Below the pieces are notes generated by a model. It had not been told where the DNA came from. It ran no database searches and saw only the letters and a list, made by a program, of their open reading frames with translations. The position numbers and the translations under genes are program-made. 64,000 nt of DNA, taken from Ampelocalamus luodianensis. Its lineage: Eukaryota; Streptophyta; Magnoliopsida; Poales; Poaceae. The DNA is taken from NCBI GenBank assembly GCA_036346255.1, contig CM070618.1, positions 63,030,256 to 63,094,255 on the forward strand. Direction: 5' to 3'. The stretch's first letter is position 1, and each line of letters opens with the position of its first letter. Positions 1-10,964 of the stretch are shown piece after piece.

Positions 1-1395
1 CACTTTTTGGGCTTTGAGGTACAATTTATCCCTCGAAAGGATAATTTCCTCGCAGACCAACTGGCTCGTCTAGCTTCCTCCCGATCTTTGGTACCGAAAG
101 GGGTGTTTTTGGAACAGCTTCAGAAACCGTCTATAGTCGACGAACTGGAGACACCTTCTATAGAAACAGCCTCTCTAGAGTACGAAGATACATGGATGGC
201 ACCCATCTACGAGTATCTTCAGACGGCTTCTTTACCCGACGACGATCTAGAATCAGATTGATTATCCCGAAAGGCCAAAATGTATACTTTGGTGAAGGTG
301 TCCTTTATAAAAGAGGAACCAAGGGGTGCTCATGCGATGTATTCGCAGAGCGAAGGATGAAAACTCCTTCACGACATACGGAGGAATCTGTGAAACTCAT
401 GCTTCCTCTGAGCGCTGGTCGGTAAAGCTTTTCGACAAGGTTTTATTGTATGACCCTCTCGATGCCAAGGAGATGGTTAAAGCGTGTGTGCAAAGTGTCG
501 GTTTCATAGCGGCAAATACACCAACGGCTCGGTGTTGCAAACAATCCCTTTGTCGTGGCCTTTTGCAACCTGGGGTCTTGATATCCTAGGACCGTTACCC
601 AGAGCTCTAGGAGGTTTCGAGTTCCTTTTTGTGGCCATTGATACGTTCGCAAAATGGATAGAAGCCGAACCTGTGACTGGGATAACAACGGAAGTAGCAA
701 AACGGTTCATGATGAGATGCGTGATCACTCGATTTGGAATACCAAGTCGAATTATCACAGACAACGGTAAACAGTTTACAAGCGCAAAATTTCAGGAATT
801 TTGCGACGAGTTGGGAACTCGTTTGTGTTACGCTTCTGTAGCCCACCCCCAAAGCAATGGGGCAGTTGAGAGAGCGAATGGCCAGATAATGAAGGGAATC
901 AAAACCGAGTCTTGATCGACTTGTCAGCGCCGGGGCTTAGTGCGGAATTACCCCGATATTATGGGCAATTAAATGCGACGACTAGCGAGCTACGGAGAAA
1001 CACCTTTCTTTCTAGTTTTGGTGCGGCCATGCTTCCGCGCGAACTAAAGATCAGTCGGCAAGAGTCGATAAGTTTAACGACTCAACTCAAGAAAACCTTC
1101 GAGCGACGATATTAACTCGCTCGAGGAAAAGAGAAACGAGCTTTATTCCGTTCTGCGGTCTACCAACAAACCTGCGCAGATACTATGATCGTAAGGTCAA
1201 CCTCGCGACCTTGCTGAAGGTGACTTGGTATTGAGGCTTATCAATCCCGGTCTAATCGGAACAAACTCTCCCCAAGTGGGAGGTCCTTACACCGTGGTCG
1301 AGTAACGCATCCAGGATCGATCACGACTTGCAATGGAAGATGGCGCGTTCTCTCAAACTCTTGGAACATTGACGATTGCACAAATTTTATGTGTA
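1..1395 (+). pseudogene. Ty3/gypsy (Tat-lineage type) pol 3' end: RNase H tail and integrase, decayed
   Basis: This is the 3' end of a retrotransposon polyprotein whose upstream part lies outside the window. Bases 1-261 encode the RNase H C-terminus, with the motif RKDNFLADQLARLAS. A degraded zinc-binding region follows. The integrase core is at about 484-915, with first Asp in GLDILGP, second Asp in ITDNGKQF and Glu in NGAVERANG, so the DDE triad is still readable. Stops at about 261 and 915 and repeated frame changes to about 1395 show it cannot make a full protein. Integrase inserts the cDNA copy into the host genome. The Tat-lineage call rests on this pol type followed by a long 3' region with an antisense ORF, known from Tat/Grande-type grass elements; it is inference. 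Confidence 0.85.
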
Positions 1396-2459
1396 ACAAG
1401 CTTCAACGACAATAAAGTGTCAGTTATCCCTATCCTTATTGTCTATTTTGAATCTCGCTTTTATTTTGACCATTTTTACGCTCATCCTTCACATGCATTT
1501 GGTTAGCAAAGGACAACACATTTAGTCAAATCTCACCCCTCGCATGTGGTCTTGCCGCTAGAAGGAGCTTCCTAATGTTACTTCGTTCTTAAACAACTTG
1601 TATAATGCTTATTGGGCTCGGGAAAATAGTCGAAAGTTGTTAAGCGAATTCATGTCACCTTATCTTATTTGAAAAATAAACTAAGAAGAGTGAACTTTTG
1701 AGATGCATCAGACTACTTTTCAAATAACTTCGATTAGTTTTTCTTGGTCGAAGGAAGAAACACACCTAGTCGAAGCCTCTCCTCTCTGCGTGGTCTTGCC
1801 CACTAGAAGGAACTTCCTAGCGTCATTACATTTCCTACTTTTCTTTGCCGGGACAATTTCGTCGGGAAAAATGAATGTAGCCGAATGAATCCTTAAGGTA
1901 CTCTAGACGGTTGTTTCACTCTAGTTGTCATTATCGAGTTGACTAATCTGGTCGGAGATGGTAATATCACCTAGTCGAAGCCTTTTTTTCTCTACATGTG
2001 GTCCTGCCCACTAGAGAAAACTTCCTAGCGTCGATCTGTTTCCGCTCTTTCGACTAGTACAAACAAATCGATACTCGACAACTACATGTCGAACAAACCT
2101 CTCTGTTATCAGAACCCTTTCTATACTACTTCCTTAGTTTATTTCTAATAAACTAAGTAAGCAGTCGGGGGCTAGGATAAAGTTATAAACATGACTTCAT
2201 TTCTTAGTCTTATTTTTTCCGGGTTATCATCTTACGAAGTACTGACTACTCTATGAGATAACGCGTAGGGAAAATGAAGGAGAAAGGAGGAATCGCTCAC
2301 ATCTGGTCTAATTATTTTCTTCCCTTTTTATCTTACGTGTTACTAACTACTCTACGAGATAATTTGTAGGAAAATGGCCATATATTTATACGTCACCACC
2401 AAAAAAGACTTGTTTTACAAGATTATATTACAAGACTACTCTGTCAAGGGAGATTCTAT
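1396..2459 (+). other. 3' noncoding region of the gypsy element with a polypurine-tract-like site
   Basis: No convincing ORF is present. At 2165-2174 the sequence TCGGGGGCTA resembles the polypurine tract and LTR edge of grass gypsy elements. A second such site, TGGGGGGCTA, lies near 10210, just before the 3' LTR. The region is AT-rich with repeated short phrases such as the pair near 1785-1820 and 1980-2030 (cctagtcgaagcc, then cccactaga). It separates pol from the antisense ORF that starts far downstream on the other strand. Confidence 0.4.
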
Positions 2460-3834
2460 TTGCATCTCCTCTGCGACCTTCTCGCCAACCGACATCTCTT
2501 GATTAGCTTCTGCCTTGACTTGGTGCGATCGAAGTCGGCTTCAATAGAATGAAGATTAAGGTTAGGATCACGGGCCTTGAGTTTTGCTAAAACAAAACTC
2601 ACGGCTCCTTGACCGCTTCCTTATCGAATCATTCGATTGGCCTTGAGTAGATACCAACTCGTTCGTGACCGACTTGTTCCCCAATGGCACTCGTATGGCG
2701 GCCATCGTGTCGTCGAGGAGCAACCCTCCCAGCACGAAGCCCATCGAGTACATTGTTCAGAAGTGAGATATTATATTGAAGATTGACCTTCATTGATTTT
2801 GTCTCCTCACCGAATAAGTCGAAGCCTCGTGGAGTCGTTTTATTTGGTCAATCGATGCGGAAAGAGCGAAGATTGAATAAGTAAAGCGATCCTATGAGAA
2901 GATAAAATAAATAAATAGCGGTAAAGTTCTACTTCCACTAATTGAGAACCCAAGTTCCCAATTTCTTGATCTTTCTCCTTCGCGATGCGGAGATTTCACG
3001 GACAACGGAGGATTTCTCATGAAGCTCGAACCGGAGAGCCCCCACATCGGCCTGAAGGGCCTTATTTTCGACTTTTTTTTCTGCAAAAGAATGAGAGGTT
3101 AAAAAGGGGGGAAGCATAAACCAAGACCAGAAGCAGTCGTAATTACACGCACTGTTTATTTCTTCCTGCAACTGTTTAGTTGCAGAGTTAGCCTCCTGAA
3201 GCTTCTTCAGGAGGTCGGTGACGTTATCCCTTAGTTTCTTGACTCGGCTTTTTCAAAGTCGTGTGAATCAACTAAGGTCTTTTAAATCGCTCTTAAACAC
3301 GAAAGAGTAAAGAGCGGACATGAACACAATCAACCAAATGGTTGTAAGTATTTCTATGACCGATGGGTAGTCGTAAGTTATTCTCGACCAAGTCGTAATT
3401 CTCGACTAGTACAAGTCGTAAGTTTTCACGACAACCTGATTGCATAGTCTTGAATAAATAATCGGAGCGATTATGACAATCGATCCTCACCACCTCTGCT
3501 TGCTCGCGAGTGTTGCCTTTTCTTGTCGAAGCTTGACAAGTTGCGATTATATTCGCAAATCGTAGCGATTTACTCCACGGCTCTCGAAAAGAAAAAGCGA
3601 TAAGATAAAGAGATAAAACCCCAAGTGAGTGTCGATGAATACTTACGTTCATGTTTGACCAAGCAAACATGGAGACTATTCGTGACGGATCCTTGACCCA
3701 TCCATCTCTTCGACTCGTTTCTACCAAACCCCTTGAGTCGTTCATTGTCAAACACATCTCCGCAATTGACAATCTTCTTTGGGGTGGGAACTTCGATCGC
3801 GAGGCGGTAAGCGAAGATCCTACGATGGAGTCGG

Positions 3835-6800
3835 TGTCGGGACCCAAAATTACAGTCGGACCCTCTGTGTATCTTGCACTAGTCGAGGATCACGCTAGTG
3901 CACACAGTGGCAACATCGATGAAATATCATTTCCATATACAAGGATGACTAAAAAATAGGCAAATAACAATAAATATCGAGTAAAGACCTTAATGTCAAA
4001 GCTTACAATTAATGCCTCAAAAGGCGAATAGCTCAACGAAGGCTGCGCTAAAGCAAGCGGAATAACCGGTGAAGCCCATCCATATGCCCACGAGCAATCG
4101 GTGAGTGCGTGACCTAGTTCTTCTCGATCCTTGAAGTAGACCATGTTGACCGACGATTCCTTCACTCTGTAGGTTTGGCGCAAGTTTTACAACAAGCGTG
4201 AGTACACAACCGTACTCGCAAGTCATACCACGTAATGCAATGTATAGATGCGGAGCTTATTCCAAAGGAAATGGCTTACGTGGTTATTTTGCGAAATGCA
4301 ACATTTGCAATTGAATACAAATAATAGATTGAAAGCATAATTCAAAACAAATAGACAATATTAATTTAATGATTGTTTTCACAAAGACACATAGCCTAAT
4401 CAAATTCTTTCACACAACCAAATGACTTAAATCACACAATTGTCCCTTCCCAATAGTTTTATGAAAATCTACCCTCGTGTGAAATCCCGAGCATTGTCCA
4501 TGATCATGACGCGCTATTCGAATAGATTGTTTAACACTCTGCAGAGGTTGTACACTTTACCCACACGATATAACGGTGTGGCCGCACCGATCATAACAAA
4601 GCAGTTCGAAACTTCATCTCAAACATTGACACTCCGATGTGCTTACAAACCGTTATACATATCACAAAGCCCATGCATAACACACACCGTTGGGCGGGGA
4701 CGACAGATCTCCCGCGATGCAACCACCAAGTAGTCACACCTCCACCCTATCACAAAGCCTAACCTACCACCCGAACATCAATGCGAGAATCCATAACTTA
4801 CTAAGTTAGGCCGTCCCATACCGGGCATGTGGTCGCATGAAGAAGCTCGATTCAATGGCGCACAAAGTTAAGTCCTTAATTGACCAAGGCAAGACTTCCA
4901 TGTTCTAACTAAGCCACAAAGATTATCATTCCCATCACATAGTCCACCATGTCACACGTCTCCACCACTTGCCTCACCCAAATCCTTTACCACCCGGTTG
5001 GTTTTAGTGCAACACATGCCATCACGAAGTAATAACACATAGCACCGGTTTTACACAAAGTTCCATAGTCACTTAGTCAAATTTATAATTGCAACTCAGG
5101 TGATGATGATGACTCGTTGCATGGCTAAGCAATCTACTCGTACTAACCAACTCACGTTGGTAATACCATAGCACCAACTAAATATGAACCAATCTAGGGT
5201 GACAAAAGATTATGACATACAATAGACAAAGTGGATATAACAAATTGGATTAATAGCTAAACCCAAAAGCATTTAGATAATTACTTAAAGTAAATGCAAT
5301 AATTTAAATCAAAGTAATTTTTAAAAAACTGGGATTCAATATGATCAAAGGTATAACTTGCCTTGCTATAGCAATGGTGATCTTAATTTATCTTCAATCT
5401 TCTACTTGCTTGATCTTCAGCTCTATCGGACGATTCCAGGACTTCGGCGTCTAACGAGAAAGAAAGCGCAAAACAAACTAAATTCAAAAAGACAAATAAA
5501 ATAAACTCCAAATTGAAATTGAATGGTACTGGAAGGTAGATATTGAATTTAGATGAATTTAGAAACTTGAATGGGTTCAATCGGAATTCGGATGAAGAAG
5601 ATATGGCTTTTGGAAGATTGGAATTCACATGATATGATGAAAAAGCTCTACGGAATATTCTCAGAATATTCTATTCCGAAAATATTAGATAAAGAATAAG
5701 TGTATGATAGGTGGGACCGACTGGTGTTTATGGATTTCTAGAATTAAAATAATTCCAGAAATAAGGTAGAGAGAGTGACATGTGGGACCAATAAGATAAC
5801 TGACTTTTCAAGAATTAAATTAATTTCTGAAAATAGGATTAGGGGTTGACATGTGGGCCACTGGTCTATGGACCAGGTCCACGGAGAGATGCTAGTCCAC
5901 GGTGGACCAAGCTCATGAACAAGGTTTGACTGACATACGGGACCCGCATGTAAGTGAGATAAATTATCTAGGGTTTTTAATGTGGGTGGATGACAGGTGG
6001 GGTCTACATGTAAGAGAGAGATAGATATATTATTTCTTTTCTTGCATGGCAAAGTTTAGAGGAAAAGATAACAGAGAAGAAAATCAATTGCAGAGAGAAC
6101 AGAGGAGCTCTTTGCCGGTTGGTTTTGCACTGTAGCATAGGTTTTGGCATGATAAAGATTAGAGAAGAAAGTATGAGAGAAGGCTTGGCGGCCAAACAAC
6201 AACAGAGGAGATGGAGCAGGCGAACCAAAGGCTACGTATGAACTTGGGCATGAGCGGTAAACATAAGTTAAGTGAATCTTGCGCAAGGTGGTGACGATAA
6301 GCGGAGGCGAACCAGCGATGGCGAAGGAGCAAAACGGAAAGGAAGCGATGAGCGGAGATGATGACGCGATCGGACGTCGAGATTTTGCTCCATACGACGG
6401 CGGCCGACGCGAAGAACGCCGACGACGGCGCCTCACGCGCGTAACACTTTCGCGATGCTCGCAAAAAGGGAGGTGAGCACGGCGAGAACGCGGCGACGCG
6501 AACTCAACGGTGGTGGAGTTGAAGGCGGGGATCAACGGTTGCGGAGTAATTGGCGGAGAAGGACGATGAACACAAGGTGAGAGAACGTCCGATTCTCGAC
6601 GCACGGTGGATGAAACTTGAAGCTACAAGAGGGGAAAGATAGGTATTGACGAGGCACAAGATGGCGGTCGGATTTTGGAGAAACTCACCGAGGAAGCGAG
6701 GAACGCGATGAACACGTTTGGCTTTAGGGCTTGACATGGCGGCGGTGCTCGGTGATCTTGAGCGAAGAGGAAGGAACCATGGCGTAGAAACGTGGCGATG

Positions 6801-7412
6801 CGAAGCCAACGCCGCAGACGGTTCGGCCGGGGGCGTCGGATGAAGCCGTAGTTCGCGGAGAAGACCTTCGGTTGGAGCTCGGTTTTTGGATATTGCGACA
6901 AAAATAGATCGGTTTGGAGGAAACCAAATCGGGATTGGAAGAGGAGATCAACACGACGCGTGGCGCAAGCGGCTCGCTTTTATATGCACCGTGGAGGAAG
7001 ATATGGAAGTTTGAATTTTTCAGTTTGAAACGGGCACGATACGAACTTTCTGCTGCGTTCGGTTCTGGAGATTGAAGATGAACAGTGCCACGCGAATTAC
7101 TGTAGCACATGGGCAGGAGAGAGAAAAACTGATTTTCGGAATTAAAAGAAATCCCGAAAATCAAGGAGACTAAATAAAATAGCAAACAAATCCGGAAAAA
7201 TCTCACAAAATACCCAAAAATTCCTTGAAAGACAAGGAAGCCAAATAACACAAAATTTTTTATTTAATTAATGTTTATATTAGTCAAATTAAATATTTTT
7301 AATTTAGAAAATTCTCAATTAAGCTTTATTAATTCAAATAAAATTGGTAAAATTTTCCAAGGACCTAAACTACTCAAAAGATTTTTGAAAAACCAAATTT
7401 TGGGACGTTACA
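3835..7412 (-). mobile_element. Solo-type long LTR of a chromovirus-like (Tekay/Del type) gypsy element
   Basis: Read on the minus strand it begins TGTAACGTCCC at 7412 and ends GGGTCCCGACA at 3835, so it is bounded by TG and CA. The start matches the two other long LTRs in the window (TGTAACATCCC at 53900, TGTAACAGCCC at 30086). All are 3.4-3.6 kb with the same layout: an AT-rich start, a GC-rich promoter block with a TATA-like box (minus strand, near 6980), then an AT-rich tail. No internal retrotransposon genes are attached. The flanking 5-mers (gtcgg and tcagg) do not match, so clean solo-LTR formation is not proven. Open frames at 6056-6809 lie in the GC-rich promoter block and are not genes. 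Confidence 0.6.
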
Positions 7413-8497
7413 TCAGGGCCAAAGAAATCAGAGCAAAAGTTAAAATACTCCTCTTCCTCTGACTCTGTAATGGGGACACCACCTGGAGGACCGGAAGGAG
7501 CATCCTCAACAACCTCCTTACCGGCACGGTGATCAGCACTAACGCTGTCACCTACTTTCGATATCCCCTTCGAGGCTTCTGTCGCCTCCTCTACAGTCTC
7601 TACGACAGCTCCGGTTGTCGCAGCAACTTCAACATCCTTGGCCGCGCGGCGATTTCAAAGAATCGCAGACTTCCTCCGCGCGTGGATAGTAGCTAGATCT
7701 TGGCTACTATCGCTATCACACCCTTGTCGATTGAGGGGGAGACGGGATTCTCCATGGGAGTATCCTAGAAATCAAGACGCAGGCTAAAATCACGTAAGCA
7801 GAAGTAAGTCAAAAACAAGCGATAAGTAGTTACTAAACTTATGTCTTTTGTTTTACATACCTCTGCGCGCTGGACCTAACTCGAAACTTGAAAGCAACCT
7901 TCCCGACGGAAGATTTCTTCGACTTCTTCTCGACCACCGCTGGTCGAGATGCACTCGGGACACCAGGAGTCACCTCCTCCGACTTCCGGGTGGACGAGAT
8001 CAGTCTCGACAACCCTGAGAGTGCTGCTTCCCTAGGCTTCAGATCCCACCGGAGCAGCAGTTTCCATCACAAAAGACATTAAATTCCTTCTAGTTCTCCT
8101 TTTCTAGCTGTCTTATGAAGCCACGAGAAGCTGAAACTGCGAAGGACTTGTCGTCGTAATAGAAAGGTACCTTAACCTTGGGGACCTTGCGCTTAAGGGC
8201 AAGGGCCTCTTCTTATGCTCTTTTCTTTGCCGCCGCTAGGTCTGCGTCAAACTTAGCGAAAGGAGCAGGAGGAGCCGAGCTCGAACCCCCCTTGTCGCCG
8301 ACTTTTACCAGTCGACGCTTCTTGGATGGAGGGGACTTCGCTGACTCCGCCTGCGCAGTCGCCCCAACAACCACCAACTCGACTTCTTCGTCATCTTGGC
8401 GGTTCTCCATGCCAACTTTTGATTGAGGAAGGGGAAAAGTGGTCGTAAAGATCTTTTTACGATCACTAAACCGGTCATCAGAACGACCAGCTCAAAA

Positions 8498-8688
8498 GTC
8501 GTAAGTATTTCTACGACATTGTCCAATCGTAAGTTATTCTACGATTACGTTAAGTTGTAAGTTTTTCTACGACATTGTCTAATCGTAAGTTATTCTACGA
8601 TTACGTTCGATCGTAAGGTTTTCTACGATCAGTATCCAGTCGTAAGTTTTTCTGCGGCAAACCAGTTAGTCGTATACCATTCTACGAC
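8498..8688. repeat. Array of about seven 20-bp hairpins, type GTCGTA-N8-TACGAC
   Basis: The first unit is at 8498-8517 and the last at 8669-8688, spaced by 8-15 bases. Stems vary but mostly stay paired: GTCGTA with TACGAC, ATCGTA with TACGAT, GATCGTA with TACGATC. The loop is close to AGTTTTTC. The array lies in the putative second intron of the antisense ORF. Related units occur at about 3370-3435 and 10318-10463. Confidence 0.75.
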
Positions 8689-10222
8689 AACAAAATACCT
8701 AAAGGCATAATCATTCGATTACCTTTAGGCGCCTTTCTTTCTCCTCTGTGGTCAAAACCACGAGGATTTGAGGAGACACCGTGTTCGCCGGATGCTTCTC
8801 GCAGATGAGCCTGACACGCGCGTCAACCTCCGCCTGCGAAAGATCTGGGTGTATGGACAATACGATTAAGCGGACTAAATCAGGATTAAACAAGGATAAA
8901 AGCCAAAAGAGTAAGTTTTTCTACTCACCGTCCTTGTAGTCCCTGGTTGGGTCGTCCTTTCCTGAGTACCTCCACATGGGAGGGACCCTTGTCTTTAAAG
9001 GACTGATCCGGCGCGTGATGAAGTCCTTCACCACGTGCCAACCGGTGAGCCCCTCCGACTTCAAGTCTTTGACAGCTTGAATATAGGGGGTTATCCGGTC
9101 GAGATTACTGGGAGTCGAGTCCCAGGAAGAAGATCGCTCGGCGGCCTTTCCGACGAACGAGAGGCTATCTTCCTTGGTAACCTCCCAGTAGAACCACTTC
9201 TTCTTCCGACCCGGCCATGACGACCGGGTAAACATCTGAATGTACTCCCTCGACTTACCGTCGTGGAGCTTCAGACCACAGCTATCGGCGATCCCGGCTT
9301 GACGAGCCATTCCATAATAATACTGGAAAAGATCGAAGTCCGCCGGAATCCCCAGGTAAGCCTCACACAAGTACACAAACACGCTTAGCATCATGATGAA
9401 ATTAGGACCAAGGTTCACTAATTCCACCCCGAAGTGCTCAAGCACGAGTGTGAGGAAGGGTTGAGCAGGCAATCGAAGGTCACACTCATAGTAAGCCTGG
9501 AAAACGGGAATTTGGTCTACCTCTCCCGACGGCCAATGCTGCCTGTTCGCCGCAATCCACTTCACGAGAAGACCCTCAGGGATCTTCTCGGCAGCGACCA
9601 AAGCAGTCATCTTTGCATCGTCCATCTCCGACTCAGCCCACTCAGAGACAATCCTGGCCATTTCTTTTTCTCTCTCGGAAGTGAGAAGATTTGAGGTTGG
9701 AAAAGTTCCAAGACGAGGTATGCGGAATCACCGTGGCGGAGGAGGCGAAAGCAACCGATCGTTGGGTAAAAGGTAAGAACCTAAGTTCTTCCCCTATGGC
9801 CCGTTTTATAACCGCACGATTGAGACGAAACGTCGCGAAATCCCAACAGTCGCCACCGCTTCGGGAATTGCTTCAACGGACAGGTTTTTTTAACCTGCCC
9901 GTTGGAAAGTCCCAAGACACCTTTTTCACACCTCAAGTGAAATTACCATCTTGACCCCCGGGTCTAATGAAAGGCCAATCGGAAAGGTTTTTGCTTCCGG
10001 TCGTAAGGCCACGATTGCTTCGAAGTCGTAAGAGATCCTACAACATCTTGCAATCATGGTGGACTTAACAATTTACCTCGATCAAGCATATTCCTGGTCG
10101 AGAGAAACGAATGTTGAAGAGTCTTTCCTTCAATGTTCTCCTCACAACCCCTTAATGATCAGAGGGTCATCTACAACCCTTCATTCAAGTAAGCTATTTT
10201 CACTTGAAGCTGGGGGGCTAGA

Positions 10223-10925
10223 TGACGAGGATCTAAATAATCCTCATTTATTAATCAGGAAATATGACGTCACAAAGCATACCCCTTGAATATTATAAGG
10301 GAAGAACGAGTCAGGAAGTCGTAGGTTATCCTACGACTACCCCCTAGTCGTAAGCTCTTCTACGACCATGGTATAATCGTTACGACTACCCCCTAGTCGT
10401 AAGTTCTTCTACGACTATGGTATAATCGTTACGACTACGTCTGGTCGTAAGTCTTTCTACGACTAGCTCGCTCTGATTCCTCACGATTTCATCGGACCCA
10501 CGTCCGAAGATTCACTAAATAGTGAGGATCCAAACAGTCAAAATACACAGTTATATTTTGACATAACTGCTGATAATTCCCCACTATCTCTGACTGATAA
10601 CCGTTTGACAACATGGGGAGGTTACTACTCCGGTAATTACTCTCATTATTGCGCAATAATGAGCGACTAATTAGCCTGGAATGACGACGTCCACCACTGC
10701 TTAGTATAAATATGTGTCTTTTAGAGATAGTAGGAAGAGGACCCTTTTTGGGACAGAGAGAGCCTTTCCTGGAAGACAGTTAGGAAAACCTTCAGTCGAT
10801 TGTAATCCAGAGGGAAAATACAAGATACACAGGAGTAGGGTTATTATTCTCATCCGAGAAGGCCCGAACCTGTATAATGTTTTCTTCCTTTGTTAAATTT
10901 TTCAGAAACTTAAATTTTTCAGGAA
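10223..10925 (+). mobile_element. 3' LTR of the plus-strand Tat-type gypsy element
   Basis: A polypurine tract (AAGCTGGGGGGCTA, about 10208-10221) is followed by TGACGAGG, a plausible LTR start. The LTR holds four hairpin units (10318-10463), a TATA box TATAAATA at 10705-10712, and a grass-gypsy LTR signature near 10840-10880 (GAAGGCCCGAACCTGTATAA). The sequence then changes to a minus-strand gag at about 10965, so the LTR end is near 10925; the exact edge is uncertain. It probably provided the promoter and terminator of the element starting left of the window. Confidence 0.55.
10318..10463. repeat. Second hairpin array inside the LTR
   Basis: Four near-perfect hairpins of the same GTCGTA-N8-TACGAC type start at 10318, about 10350, about 10396 and 10444. 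They are separated by a repeated phrase, ATGGTATAATCGTTACGACT. The array sits upstream of the LTR TATA box at 10705, where enhancer-like repeats are often found, but no function can be read from sequence alone. Confidence 0.7.
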
Positions 10926-10964
10926 CAGCAAGAACCTCTTTATCGTTGGTTTTGTCGTATTTAT

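Larger units (their letters stand above)
2460..9661 (-). pseudogene. Antisense accessory ORF (aORF) of the Tat-type gypsy element, with introns, split by an inserted LTR
   Basis: On the strand opposite pol, the longest frame starts at 9661 and runs 246 codons. It resembles the grass family annotated as 'putative gypsy type transposon' (PF04195 type): WxAxNRQHWP, a hydrophobic segment around residues 90-115, and FYWEV. The frame ends at a good donor (8929, GTGAG). An acceptor at 8874 joins a second exon to 8723 in frame, giving 295 codons, but this intron would be only 54 nt, so splicing is tentative. Later pieces are at 8426-8213, with a basic run PPSKKRRLVK that could be a nuclear signal, then to about 7413. 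After the inserted LTR (3835-7412), 3171-2938 is helical, Glu/Lys-rich and coiled-coil like. Function is unknown; aORFs in this position are known from Tat elements. Confidence 0.6.

Noticed and set aside
3293..3847. 184-codon minus-strand open frame
   Set aside because: It straddles the LTR edge at 3835 and the antisense-ORF intron-like DNA with hairpin units; sequence is not protein-like.
6056..6809. Overlapping 100-180-codon open frames on the minus strand
   Set aside because: They lie in the GC-rich promoter part of a long LTR, show no domain and overlap one another in different frames.
8498..8688. Regularly spaced short repeats that could suggest a CRISPR array
   Set aside because: The units are palindromic with short, non-unique spacers, in plant DNA, inside a retrotransposon.
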